A stretch of 64,000 bases of DNA, taken from Limnanthes douglasii subsp. nivea. Lineage: Eukaryota; Streptophyta; Magnoliopsida; Brassicales; Limnanthaceae. Both the position numbers and the translations under genes were made by a program. Shown here piece by piece: positions 40,284-50,864 of this stretch (within the stretch, counting starts at the first letter, position 1; each line of letters opens with the position of its first letter). Under the pieces are notes generated by a model that saw only the letters and a program-made list of their open reading frames with translations, had not been told where the DNA came from and searched no databases. The stretch lies in contig JAUPFV010000004.1 of NCBI GenBank assembly GCA_036936605.1, positions 181,864,807 to 181,928,806 of the forward strand, read 5' to 3'.

Positions 40284-40449
40284 AATAGGGAAATGAAGAT
40301 AAAAGTTCATCACAAATCACCAACCCATAATCCATAATCCATAATCCATAAGCAGAGACAACACAACCACACATAGATCTAGATCTAAAAGAAAATACAA
40401 AAAAAAGAAGGATAGGATAGGATAGATTAGATCAAACTACCCAGATCTA

Positions 40450-40680
40450 TTAGATCTGACCGCAGTTAGCAATAACCACCGGCTTCGACGTCCTGCCACC
40501 AGACGACCCAACCTTTTCGATAGCTCTCACAACATCCATCCCTTCAACAACCTGTCCGAACACCACATGCTTGCCATCCAGCCACGCGGTCTTCTCAGTG
40601 CAGATGAAGAACTGGGAACCGTTTGTGTTTGGACCGGCGTTGGCCATGGACAGGATCCCGGGCCCTGTGTGCTTCTTCGC

Positions 40681-40719
<39 letters not shown>

Positions 40720-40950
40720 TCCTCCGGTGCCATTCCCGTGGGTGAAATCTCCTCCCTGACACATGAATCCAGGGATCACTCTGTGGAAAGAAGATCCCTT
40801 GAAATGGAGACCGCTGCCTTTCTCGCCGGTGCACAGAGCACGGAAGTTCTCCGCCGTACGGGGGACAACGTCGGCATAGAGCTCCATCACGATCTGGCCT
40901 GCTGGAGCACCGCCGACAGTCATGTCGAAGAAAACCTTAGGGTTTGCCAT
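40450..40950 (-). CDS. Cyclophilin A-type peptidyl-prolyl cis-trans isomerase
   Basis: 166 codons, single exon, intact. Cytosolic cyclophilins catalyse cis-trans isomerisation of Xaa-Pro bonds in protein folding and bind cyclosporin. The active-site residues are all present: R57, F62, M63, Q65 ([16 protein letters not shown]), A103, Q113, F115, W123, L124 and H128 ([10 protein letters not shown]). There is no signal or transit peptide. Plant single-domain cyclophilins usually have about 172 residues because of a KSGKPLH-type loop after TGEKG. Here the loop reads [12 protein letters not shown], so most of the plant loop is missing and the length approaches that of animal CypA. A TATA box, short leader and AATAAA surround it, and codon choice is GC-rich compared with neighbours. 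This is the one clearly functional host gene in the window. Confidence 0.95.
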
Positions 40951-41025
40951 CTTGGGTGTTTTGATTTTGAGAGAGATTCAGATTTAGGATTGTGTTTGAT
41001 AGGGTTTTGGAGAGGTTAGAGGCTC

Positions 41026-41032
41026 TTATATA
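41026..41032 (-). promoter_or_regulatory. TATA box of the cyclophilin gene
   Basis: CTATATAAG on the minus strand, 76 bases upstream of the ATG. This predicts transcription starting about 45-50 bases before the start codon. Confidence 0.65.
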
Positions 41033-41202
41033 GGGGAAGGTAGACACGAGTCTCTCCATGTCTCCCGATAATTTGACGAGATAAGCAATAGTAAACAGAA
41101 TATCTTTACATATTATTCTTCAATTTTCGGTTTCGGAATTTTCATTACTAATTAATGTTTTAACCTAATCAATTCCTAAAACCATTCAAATCAAAGCAGT
41201 GT

Positions 41203-41220
41203 AAATATTTCGTCAGATTA
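41203..41220. repeat. LINE target site duplication, left copy
   Basis: AAATATTTCGTCAGATTA, identical to 42149-42166. Confidence 0.9.
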
Positions 41221-42148
41221 TTTTTTTTAAGTAAAGACCATTTATTGATATTTAGGAATTAAGTTTGAGTACAAAAGAAATGGGCCAATTTTTCCTTCCT
41301 AAATCAAACAAAAACTAATTTAAAAGATTCTAAAATTAAGCCTAAAGAATATCAAAAGACTTAAGACTTGGATAGCACTTCTTGATGCAAAGAGCAACCA
41401 AGCTTCACAGCAGCTACACTTCAACAGACCAACCACACGAAATACTGCATCAATCACAGATTAAGAACAGCGATCGGAAGCAGCTTCACAAAGCTTAAGA
41501 TCCCAGTTTACAACCACAGCCTGCATCATGGACCATTACTAGTGAAAGACATTTCCATCAATCTGAAACTTCGATCCAAAACACAGCATCAATCAGAAAC
41601 TTCGGTCCAAAACACAGCCTCAATCAGAAACTTCGATTTAGCTCCTAGCTCCAACCTCAGCCTCAATCATGAATCACATTGCTTTCCTCGACCAGAACTA
41701 CAATCGAGCTCAAACAGCAGCATTATCAATTGGAAAAGGGCAAGAAACAGACCTGAAAAGCTTAGACAAAATCTTGTATACAAAGCTTACCAAAAACCTT
41801 AATCAGAAGTGTTAATATAAGGTATGCGAAGACTTTCTAAAACAAGTATAGATTTAAGATTTGTAGGAGCAGATGTATAGTCATAAGCTTGTTTAAGCTT
41901 GCATTTTAACGTCCAACGAGCCAGCCAATCGGCAGCTCTATTTTGATCTCTATACACATGCTTAAGAGACATTGAAGATGTTATCATCATTTTACAACAG
42001 TTTAGAGTAGGAGAAAGAGACCAAGGAATAGCACCGTGATTACCATTCTTCAGAAATTCCACAAGCAATGATGAATCAGTCTCAATGTCAACATTGAGAA
42101 AACCTTTAGATTTACAGATGATCAGCCTTTCCATTACAGATGCTTAAA
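41221..42148 (-). mobile_element. 5'-truncated LINE inserted upstream of the cyclophilin gene
   Basis: 928 bases on the minus strand, flanked by a perfect 18-bp duplication and ending in an A run (plus-strand T run 41221-41228) preceded by CAATAAATGG. The 5' part encodes the end of a LINE RNase H (42134-41799: FLNVDIETDSSLLVEFLKNG, LKHVYRDQNRAADWLARW, LRIPYINTSD). The 3' UTR holds a three-copy repeat of about 31 bp (41560-41640). The exact duplication means a fairly recent insertion. Its 3' end lies about 190 bases upstream of the cyclophilin TATA box, in the same orientation. Confidence 0.9.
41799..42134 (-). pseudogene. LINE RNase H C-terminal fragment
   Basis: 111 codons with IETDSSLLVEFL (Asp of the third RNase H motif) and VYRDQNRAADWLA. 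Open to its stop at 41799 but truncated at the N-terminus by the insertion event, so it is not a functional enzyme. Confidence 0.85.
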
Positions 42149-42166
42149 AAATATTTCGTCAGATTA
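42149..42166. repeat. LINE target site duplication, right copy
   Basis: Identical to 41203-41220. Confidence 0.9.
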
Positions 42167-42218
42167 TAATTATACAGCTTTTAAAATATAAAAGTTAAGT
42201 GTTATAGATTATATTTTT

Positions 42219-42400
42219 TTGCACGTGATTTTGCATGGTTCGCGAACAGCCCGTTCGCAACCCGTGCAAGGTCGCGTACTGGTTGTTCGCGATTTCGCAC
42301 AACCAGCAATGCTGAAATTGCGAACTGTCCATTCGCAATTTCACCATAATTGTCCATTCTTACGCCATTGCCACGACGTCGATAATTCTGATCACCGGAA
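42219..42400 (+). repeat. Cluster of GTTCGCGAAC-type inverted repeats
   Basis: GTTCGCGAAC at 42238-42247, followed by CCCGTTCGCAACCCG, GTTGTTCGCGATTTCGCAC and TTGCGAACTGTCCATTCGCA. The same motif set fills the introns of the MULE genes M1 and M2. Confidence 0.6.
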
Positions 42401-42586
42401 TGTACCAGGACCGGTTTAATATTGTTTGTTGGTGTCTATTATATGTGTTTATGCTATTTTTGTTACAAAAACGGATTTCTAAGTGAGTTTTAGTATTTTC
42501 AAGTACACCTTCACATTTGTGTTTCTATTTTCAGGTTATGGAGTTAGGTGTGGACTTTTGTTTGAACGAAGACCATTAAGTTAACA

Positions 42587-42916
42587 ATGCCCGATGATAC
42601 GACCGATGTTTTTTTTGATCGAGTGCTTTGTAGGATATTTTATGATTATGGACTATTGGAGTTTCCAAATCCGCCGCTACGAAGTCGTGAAGAAGTCAAA
42701 AGCATGTACAATCATGCGAAATCTGAACCACTGCAACTTTTGTCCAACTTGTCTTACAAAATTCAACAAGTAGCACTTGCTGAGTGGAACCTGTTCAGGG
42801 CAGATTTCATTACTGGAAATATGTTGGAATATCTCGAAAGTAGGGTTGATGAGATAGAAGATGACATTGCGAACTTCAGACCTATTCTAGAGAACAGAAT
42901 ATACGATTTCGACTAA
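42587..42916 (+). CDS. Small acidic protein of unknown function, related to 43413-43634
   Basis: 109 codons, intact from ATG 42587; family unrecognised. Residues 8-50 (FFDRVLCRIFYDYG, then SREEVKSMYNHAKSE) parallel FIDAVLCRMFFNHG and GREEVVDRLAYLK in the ORF at 43413. The C-terminal half is helical and acidic (YLESRVDEIEDDIANFRP). It lies beside MULE-type repeats (42219-42400). A CAG acceptor-like TTTTCAG at about 42530-42536 and a short upstream frame (MELGVDFCLNEDH) suggest an upstream exon. It could be an accessory gene of a MULE or a transposon-captured host gene. Confidence 0.45.
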   Translation: MPDDTTDVFFDRVLCRIFYDYGLLEFPNPPLRSREEVKSMYNHAKSEPLQLLSNLSYKIQQVALAEWNLFRADFITGNMLEYLESRVDEIEDDIANFRPILENRIYDFD

Positions 42917-43360
42917 GAAATTATATTTCCACTATGTAATGATGTTAATCTCACCTTGCTGTGAGATCATTTTATTTATATTATGTATCAAACGTATCAT
43001 TTTGGGTTTCAGATTGTATGATAATGTTTTCTATATTTTGGTGCTCTCGTTGATGGTTGATGTACGATACTATTTTCTGTATTTTGATGTTTCGGTTCAT
43101 GTATGATACTTTTCCTTTTTGTTTAATATTATAATATTGTATTTTTGTATATTTCTATAACAAATTAGAGTAGGTACTCCGGCGGTTATAAAACTCCCAA
43201 CCGCCGGGGAAATTCTCAACTCTTCACCCGTCGGGAAGAAACAAATAGAGTGAAGGTTTCCCGCCTCAAAAACTTTTAGGTTTCCCGCCTAAAAACCATT
43301 TACGCGGGAACAAAAACACCCTTTCCCGTTAATTATTTTAGAATTAAACCACCGAATTCG
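42917..43360. promoter_or_regulatory. Intergenic region and promoter upstream of 43413
   Basis: AT-rich first half without genes. From 43170 it becomes GC-richer, with inverted GGCGGTT/AACCGCC (43178-43206) and repeated TTTCCCGCCT motifs (43257-43300). TCTATAAACAC at about 43363-43373 is a good TATA box 40-50 bases before the ORF. Confidence 0.45.
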
Positions 43361-43412
43361 AGTCTATAAACACTAGAATCTGACTATGAAACTAAACATT
43401 TAATTTATAACA

Positions 43413-43810
43413 ATGAGTGATTCAGGCTTGAACGTGCACGAAGATACAAACCTCCTAAGCGCATTTGACTTCGTCAGAGGTACGATGCAAGAGGAGATTC
43501 CTGGTTTCATCGATGCGGTTTTGTGCAGAATGTTCTTCAACCACGGTAGGGAGGCATCGTGTCCAGGATGTTTAATGCCCCGACCACGCGGACGCGAAGA
43601 AGTGGTCGATAGGTTAGCTTATCTTAAACAGTGACTATACAGATTTAGTCACTTTCTTACGAAGTCCGAAGCAAAGTCCGAAATGTATTCAACATGGGAT
43701 TCCAAAGTACAATTATGCAGGAGATGGTGTCACATGCGATGCAACAAATAGAGCAAGAAATAGTCGACGCAATAGTCAGCGCCGTTGATACTAACTCAAC
43801 TTCCGAATGA
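43413..43810 (+). pseudogene. Second small protein of the same unknown family, probably frameshifted
   Basis: 73 codons from ATG 43413 to TGA at 43632-43634, with its own TATA box. Residues 31-70 (GFIDAVLCRMFFNHG, GREEVVDRLAYLKQ) match the ORF at 42587. A CPGCLMPRP insertion replaces the shorter FPNPPL there. After the stop, another frame to 43810 reads MGFQSTIMQEMVSHAMQQIE and EIVDAIVSAVDTNS, which looks like the lost C-terminal helical part. It is convergent with the MULE gene M2. Confidence 0.4.
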
Positions 43811-44180
43811 AGTAGTGAGGAAAAGGAATATCCATTCGAGAAACGCTTTGACCATGGATGGAACTATCCGTCTCCATAAAACTAAGTGTGCTATGCTAAC
43901 TCAGGGTTAGCTTATCTATCATTTGTTTTAAGTTATTTTCTTATGTATTTCTAATTATGCAATGCTTTTGATTAAAGTGTAATGTTTTAATGCAATCAAC
44001 ATATTAAGAAGTTTAAGTGTTTTTGTTTTTAAGATAAACATCCAAACCAAAAACATCCAAAGTTTACATTCATTACAATCGTCTAGTCATCAAGCAAAGG
44101 CGGATAAATTGAAACAACAACCCAAACAACGACTCAAACAATGAGTAAAACAACGAGTAAAAACATCAAACAAACATAAA
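43811..44180. other. Spacer, no gene seen
   Basis: AT-rich region between two convergent units. Confidence 0.4.
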
Positions 44181-44900
44181 TCAACTCCCACCAATATATA
44201 CAAACCAATATAATACACATGGCATAGAAGGTAAGGATAATGACAAAAGCCTAAAAAGATTCCCGCCGATAAAATTACTCTCGTCTATAAAATTACAAAA
44301 GCCTAAGATATACTGGTCGTGAGTGGTGAAATGATGAGCGTAGTACGAATCTATCAAATCGGACTCGACCCAATCTATCAAATCAGATTTGGTGTACAAA
44401 GTTTCTGTACTAAATACCTTCGTGTAATCGGTCATCGAACATGGCGGTTGATCTGGTCCCTACATATGTGATTGATGCAATTATATGAAAACATACTTAA
44501 TTGTAACCGATCATTTAATTTGCAAAACAGGTCAAATTCGCGAACATAGATTTCGATTTTTCTGCCAATCGCGAACCCATTGTTCGTCTATTCGGCGGAT
44601 TCGCGAACGGCGTGCTCACAAGGTTGTCAAAATTGCGAACACAATGTTCGTCTATTTGGCGGATTCGCGAACAGTCTGTTCGCGATTTTGTAAATATTTT
44701 CATGCAAATCTACGAATCCTGGGTTCGCAGTTCATCCAATCTGTAACGCTACCAGCGCTATATTCGCACTGAAACTAAAAAAACGAAAATCACCTCATCT
44801 TGGTTTTGCAAATGGTCTGTCAACGGCTCCTCCTCCTCTAACGCAAAATCATCGTTATTGTAGCTGAAACCTTCACTCCAATCACTCAAATCCATGATTT
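44181..44900 (-). pseudogene. MULE transposase gene M2, exon 1, intron and start of exon 2
   Basis: Exon 1 (about 44893-44810) reads MDLSDWSEGFSYNNDDFALE and EEEPLTDHLQNQDE up to a donor GATGAG|GTGATT. The intron (about 44809-44464) is packed with TTCGCGAAC-type repeats and ends CATATGTAG. Exon 2 starts GPDQPPCSMTDYTKVFSTET, then LYTKSDLIDWVESDLI, parallel to M1 exon 2 (MADYAKMFTTETLYTKPDLV). After about 30 residues it diverges, and zinc-binding and catalytic parts are missing. This exon arrangement gives the 5' gene structure of the MULE family here. Confidence 0.6.
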
Positions 44901-44989
44901 TTTTAGAGTTTTTAGTAATTTTAGAGAGAGAAAGCTTAAGGGAGAAGTATAAGAAAATTATTTTTTTCTTACAAAGTTGGTCTTATAAA

Positions 44990-45429
44990 TGAAGGGTAAA
45001 ATGGACATTTCATATCGAAGAAAGAAAAACTGATTTTTGGGTCTCATTATAGCCAAATGAGGTCCCAATATAGCCTAGCCCTTTTGAGAACTAGGTTACA
45101 AGATCAGTAGCAACGAGCTATTGGTTAGGCTGTAGAGCTATCATGACAAATAGTGTGATACTTCTTTCGATTGAAATCGAAAAGATTCGGGGAGAGAAGA
45201 TTCAAAAGATTGGAGCTCGAATTTTACTTGATTGAGAAAAACTCAATAGATTCCTATGTAGTCGGATTGTGAGAACTTTTTGGAGAAAAATTCTTCAAGC
45301 GGAGGCTAATTACTATAAATTAGATTAATTTAACCATAATTGTCTTGAGAATCATTTAAAGTTTCGAATAATACCGCATAAATTATAATTTTCAAAAGCT
45401 CAAATATTATTATTTTTTTGTTATTTTAA
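44990..45429. other. Spacer, no gene seen
   Basis: Moderately AT-rich sequence without coding potential. Confidence 0.4.
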
Positions 45430-46400
45430 GATGAATTAAAATAAAAATAAAAATTGTGGGTAAAATAATTGTGTAATTACGTGTAATTGGATTGTGAAAT
45501 ACGTCTGAAAAAAACAATTGTGTTGCAATCGAATTACTTGTAATTTGGTTGCTAAAAAATAGTTGTGTTCCAGTTGCGGGATTATATATAATTTAGTTGC
45601 TAACAAACAATTGTGTTCCAATTATGGAATTATGTTTAAAATAACAATTTAGTTGTTTCACATGTACAAATAAAATTAGTTGTTTCACACCCGATTAACG
45701 GTTATTTTCATAAAGACAAATTGTATTTTATTTTTCACACAATGAGACATATTTTAGCAATGAAAGACATATTCCGAAAATAGTTTTGAAAACATTACTT
45801 CGGTTGTTAAATATGTCTCATTGTGTGGAAATCAAAATACAAATTGTTTTTATGAAAATAAGTGTTAATTGGATGTGAAGCAACTAACTTTTTGTAGTTG
45901 CGAAATGTGTATTTTTATGCTGAAAAAAACTTTTAAAAATATTGGAATGTAATCCTATTGCATAAATACGTGCAATTTGGTTACTAAAAACAATTGTATT
46001 CCACTTCTGAAATTACGTTCAATTGTGTTGCGTAAATAAGAAAAAAATAGTTAAGGAAGTAAAATTTTGTTTGCTAAATAAGTTTCATTGTATTAAAAAC
46101 AAAATACAAGCGAAAAAAATGTTAATTGGGTGTGAACCAACTAACTCTTTTGTAGTTGCAAAAATATGTGCATTGTTGTGTTAAAAATTAATAATTAGAT
46201 TGCGTTCCGGTTGCAGAAATACGTACAATTTGGTTGCAAAATTAATCTGGAAAAATAATTGTATTTTAGTTGCGAGATTACGTGTAATTTGGTTGCTAAA
46301 AAATAATTATGTTTCACCGAGATTATGTGTAATTTGGTTGCTAAAAAATTAAATTTGTTCCAATTGCGATTTGGTTGTGAAAATAAGAAAAATAAAATTC
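45430..46400. repeat. Degenerate tandem repeat field, unit about 60-75 bp
   Basis: Recurring AATTGTGTTCCAxTTGCG, TTACGTGTAATTTGGTTGCT and AAAAAATAATTGTG blocks at irregular spacing. No coding. Confidence 0.55.
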
Positions 46401-47029
46401 TCCAAAAAAATTACTTGTGGGTTTTGTTTTATTCATTTTTAAAATATAAAAATCTATGTATTTTTGTATAAAAAGAATAAGTTGAAGTTTGATAGATATG
46501 GAGTTTTAAAAGTTAAAAATAACTAATTGTTGAAATAATTTAAGTTGCATTATTTACCGTAATTTAATTTTTACCCTTCACGTGTTTGTGTGCTTCAGTA
46601 ATATTATTAGAAGTTGCATTGGTTATGGGTAATTTAATTTGTACCTAAATTTTTGTTGGTTATCTTCCGGATATAATATTAATAATAATAATTAAACTAC
46701 CCATAATGGACGGAATATTCGCAATCGCATATAAGATTTAAAATGTTATTTGTAATATTAATTTTTTTAAAAATGATTTTTTTATCAATTCTAGTATACA
46801 ATTAAAATTATAAGATAAAATTATGTTTTTGGCTTTTAGAAACAACAATTATATTTATTAAATATTTGATTTTTTATGTAATAAGGTTTATTAATTTTAA
46901 TACTTTTATATGCATATGTTTATTTTTTTAAATAACAAAAAAATATACTACTTCCTGAAAATTAATCGGGTTGATAATTTAATTTTATTATATGCAGGTA
47001 TGAAATTATATTTTTATTATAACTCGTCA
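46401..47029. other. AT-rich spacer, no gene seen
   Basis: No recognisable features. Confidence 0.4.
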
Positions 47030-47250
47030 ATCGTCTTTTAATATCGATATAATTTGTCGCCATTAGAAGCTTCTTAATGTTGACTCAATTCGTAGACAAT
47101 TTAAATTGTCGACACTAAAAGTTTTTTCAATATCGATCTAATTCGTCGATATTAAAAATTGTTACCGTTTTTTTATTTCGACCCAATTCATCCATATTAG
47201 GAGTTGTTGTTAGTTTTGAATATCGACGAGTTGAATCAACATTGAAAACC
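47030..47250. repeat. Degenerate repeat with AATATCGATxTAATTCGTCG units
   Basis: Four diverged units of roughly 55-65 bases, each with an AATATCGA or TTCGACCCAATTCxTC core. Non-coding. Confidence 0.45.
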
Positions 47251-47569
47251 ATTTTTGCAAAATAAAAACTATGGATAGGTTTTCTAAGTTCTTTATTTTT
47301 TATTTCTAGTATATATGATTAGTTATTTGTTATATTTAGGATTGTTGGTTCCTCCATTTGTTGAATTTCTCTTATTATGAGATTTTTATTTGATTTTCTA
47401 ATTTATGTAAAAAAAATTATCTTTTATTTTTCTTTTAATACATACGTATAGTTTGGATTATAAAAGTGTTTAGATTATAAGTTATCTAAACTTATGGATA
47501 ATGTAATAAAAATATAAGTTAATTATATATATAAAGGTTAAATTGTCTTTTTCATTTTTGAGAAGAAAG

Positions 47570-48200
47570 AAAACTTAAAAATAGACAAAAAGACTTGCTA
47601 AAAATGAAAATAAAATCTCAAAACAACCAAAATACAAATATTTAATGGCATTCGCATGTGGAAGAAGACAAAATATTTTGGTAAAAAATAAAAATTAATT
47701 CTCAAAACAATGAAAATACAAACCTTTAGTTTTGTTCACTTGTAAAAATACAAGTGAACGAGTTGCTAAAAAACAATATTTTAGCCATAAAATAGTGAAA
47801 ACACAAGCATATATTGTCAGTCACTTGCAGAAATAAGACAAACAACTTGCTAACAAAGAACAATCAAACCCTAAAACAACAAAGATACAAACACAAACAT
47901 TTATTATCATTCAATTGTTAAATCGGGTAAAACAATTTTCTAAACAAAATCAAAGCTAAAAAATGCAAAAGGCAAACACGGATATATATTTTTTTATACA
48001 TGTGGGGATCAAGAAAAATAATTTGCTAAAAATGAAAAATCAAACCTCAAAATAACCAAAACATAAACATAGACATTCACCAACCATTCACTTGTAGAAA
48101 TAAGGCAAAACATCTTGCTAAAAAATAATAATCAAACCCCAAAAGCAATGAAGACACAAACATAAACATTTGCGTTTATTCACTTGTAGAAATTGTACGG
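47570..48200. repeat. Degenerate tandem repeat, unit roughly 110 bp
   Basis: CACTTGTAGAAATAAGGCAA, TTGCTAAAAA, TCAAACCCCAAAA and ACACAAACATAAACATTT blocks recur in the same order about five times with many changes. Confidence 0.55.
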
Positions 48201-49040
48201 AATAGTATTTGTTTTCCTTAGATAATATCATAAGTTTTGCAAACAATTATAAAATGAAAAATATATTGGTGGATCTCCAAAATTCAACCGAGTAAAATCA
48301 GAGTTTTCTTTTTGAACTAGAGAATGAAAAATTATTGTGTATTTATCTTTTCTGAACTATGCATATTAATACGTATTTTGACCAACCAACAAAACTATTT
48401 TTAAACTGTAAAAAACAATTTTAGTCCAATAAATAATAGTTTTGAATTTGAATTCAAAATTTACTAATTTTGGAAATACAAATTTTAGACACGTGTTCAT
48501 AATAGTCATGCACGGAAAAAAAAATCAAGCTGGCATGTCAGGTCAACCCCAGCCATGAGCTACACGTCTTGACCTCACTTGCTAATCACAATATTATTGA
48601 AAAAAGTGTGCACTCTGTGATTTCTGACTTGTTTGATAAAATATTAGGACTACATTGGTCGACTAGTCAATCCATTTACACTAAAATATATAGCATTTCT
48701 CCTTCATTTTAGTGCAATTTATGGTTAACTAAAACAAAATCACAACAAACACTAAATTTATGCATAAACGAAATATCACGACGATTGAATTTCATATTAA
48801 TATATTACACATTTCAAATATTAGAATATCAAGGCATCGCTAAGGATTAAACCTTTACTATTCATAATGAATACATTAAGACAACATACACGTAAATTTA
48901 AATCCCAAATGCTCTTACTTTTCACTATTAGTTACTAGCCATGAGTCTTTATCATTCTTAAGCATATCAAAGTATAGTCCTAGCTTCTTGAAGCGGTTAA
49001 ACTTCATGTTCAAATATGTAACATTTTTCCTTTGTACTTA
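48201..49040. other. AT-rich spacer, no gene seen
   Basis: No coding frame or clear repeat. Confidence 0.4.
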
Positions 49041-50519
49041 CATATTGGTTTTTTCAAACAAAACTATTAAGAAAATAAACTTCAACCTCCACGACTTGCA
49101 GGTCTGAACACATACATTGGGATGATGCTATAAATGTGTTCTAATCTCTAAATGTTAAGCTTTCCATATTGAATTCAACACTTAATATCATATTAGATAG
49201 GAATTGGTATCTCAACATAAGATATTTCAGATGCACTCTAATCCCATACCAACAGACAACTCGTGCACAAGTTCTCAACTTAGCCTTTTGGTTAAATAAT
49301 CGACTAAATTATATTGAGTTTTGATAAACTTTAATGATATAACATCATATGTGATATATTCACGAATTATGTTACGTCTAACACCTAAATTTCTAGACAT
49401 TCTTTTGTAAACTTGTCTATAGACATTGGTCAATACAACTACACTATCACACCTAATAGATATAGGTGATATAGGTTTTGGTCACAATGAAATCTCATAT
49501 ATCATATTTCTTAGCCACTCAGCTTTTTTACTAGCTGTTGTTAATGACATAAATTCATATTCCATTATTGAATCAGTTTTATAGGTTTATTTTTCAGATT
49601 TCCATGATATAACACTTCCTCCAAGAAATAATATTCATCCACTCGTAAAAAATGATCTTCCATATTGGAAATATTACTCGCATCCGAATGACCTTCAAAA
49701 ATTGAAGAAAATCTTGTATAAGTCAAACCATATTCCATGGTTCTTTTCAAATATTTGAATACTATGTTTAAAGCTTACCAATGATGCGAACTAGTACTGC
49801 TAGTATATCTACCAAGCTTTCCAACATCATATGCAATATATGGTCTAGTACTAGTCATGACATACATAAGACAACCAATGGCTCTTCAAGTATTCAAGTT
49901 AAGATACTACAACACCTTTATTAGGTAGAAGCTTAAGACTATAATCCATAGATGTTCTAACCGCAGAATAATATTTATAATTAAATTTCCTCAATATATT
50001 CTCAGTGTAATGAGGTTGAGAGATCAATATGTTTTTTTTCTTTCGCTTGATTTTTATACCAAGAATCACCTCAGCTTCCCCCAAGCCATTTATCTCAAAA
50101 CTAGATGACAATAATTTATTGGTTTCATCAACTTGATTTTGGTCAATAAAAAACCAACATGTCATCCACATATAGACAAATCATAACTATTTTACCAGAA
50201 GTATCAAATTTACTATATACACATTTGTCTGTTTAATTAAGAATAAATAGACAATGCCACAATATCAAATTTTTATGCCACTCTTTTGGTGCTTGTTTTA
50301 TACCATACAAAGAATTCTACAACTTGCATACCTTTTTTTTTCACAACGAGGCATAACAAACCCTTCTGGTTGTTTCATATTAATCTCCTCATCTAAATCA
50401 TCATTCCATAATACAGTTTTCATATCTACTTGATGAACTACCATATTGTATACAAATACAAGTGTTATCAACAATGAAATAGTGAAAATTCTAGCAACAT
50501 GAGTGATAAAGAAATCGAA
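49041..50519 (-). pseudogene. Ty1/copia pol fragment: reverse transcriptase and RNase H
   Basis: Minus strand. From about 50470 the frames read VVHQVDMKTVLWNDDLDEEI, then MKQPEGFVMPRCEKK, then LYVDDMLVFY at about 50150-50180 (YVDD intact). Next come SSSFEINGLGEAEVILGIKI and ILISQPHYTENILRKFNY (50171-49899) and RNase H-like RTMEYGLTYTRFSS, then GHSDASNISNMEDH (49750-49565). Frameshifts lie between the blocks. The right end is cut by the LTR of T3 at 50520; gag and integrase are absent. Confidence 0.8.
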
Positions 50520-50781
50520 TGTTGAGGGACAAAATGTAATAAATGAAACCTTTTATGACAAGTTATATAGTTGTGGGAGAAATTTAGGGCTTTATGTAAT
50601 TAGACCTTTTACATAACAAATTCTATTACGCCTAAGTTTTGGTGCCTTTATATAAATGCCAAGGCTAAACATAATAAAAGATTCTGATTAGTCTAGTTAA
50701 ACTACTTGTAACTTTTTACTTTCTCTCTCTAAACTTGACTTTTTTACTTTCTCTCTCTAAGATCGAATTTAATACACACCA
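50520..50781 (+). repeat. T3 5' LTR
   Basis: Starts TGTTGAGGGACAAAATG and ends CACACCA three bases before a TGGCGACC primer site. It contains CTTTATATAAATGCC (TATA, about 50648-50662) and CT-rich tracts. The partner LTR is missing, so the start is an estimate. Confidence 0.55.
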
Positions 50782-50784
50782 AAT

Positions 50785-50803
50785 TGGCGACCACAATAGA
50801 GGG
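50785..50803 (+). promoter_or_regulatory. T3 primer binding site
   Basis: TGGCGACCACAATAGAGGG directly after the LTR, of the TGGCG type used by the other Tat elements. tRNA not assigned. Confidence 0.55.
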
Positions 50804-50864
50804 TTATTTGGTACCTTGATTTTCTCGATCAAAAACCATAAACGATTGCCTTTCTTGTTTCATT

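Noticed and set aside
40527..41019. Alternative ORFs across the cyclophilin gene on both strands
   Set aside because: Shadows produced by the GC-rich codon use of the intact cyclophilin frame.
45436..45621. Repetitive LEHNxFLATKL frame
   Set aside because: Translation of the degenerate AT-rich tandem repeat.
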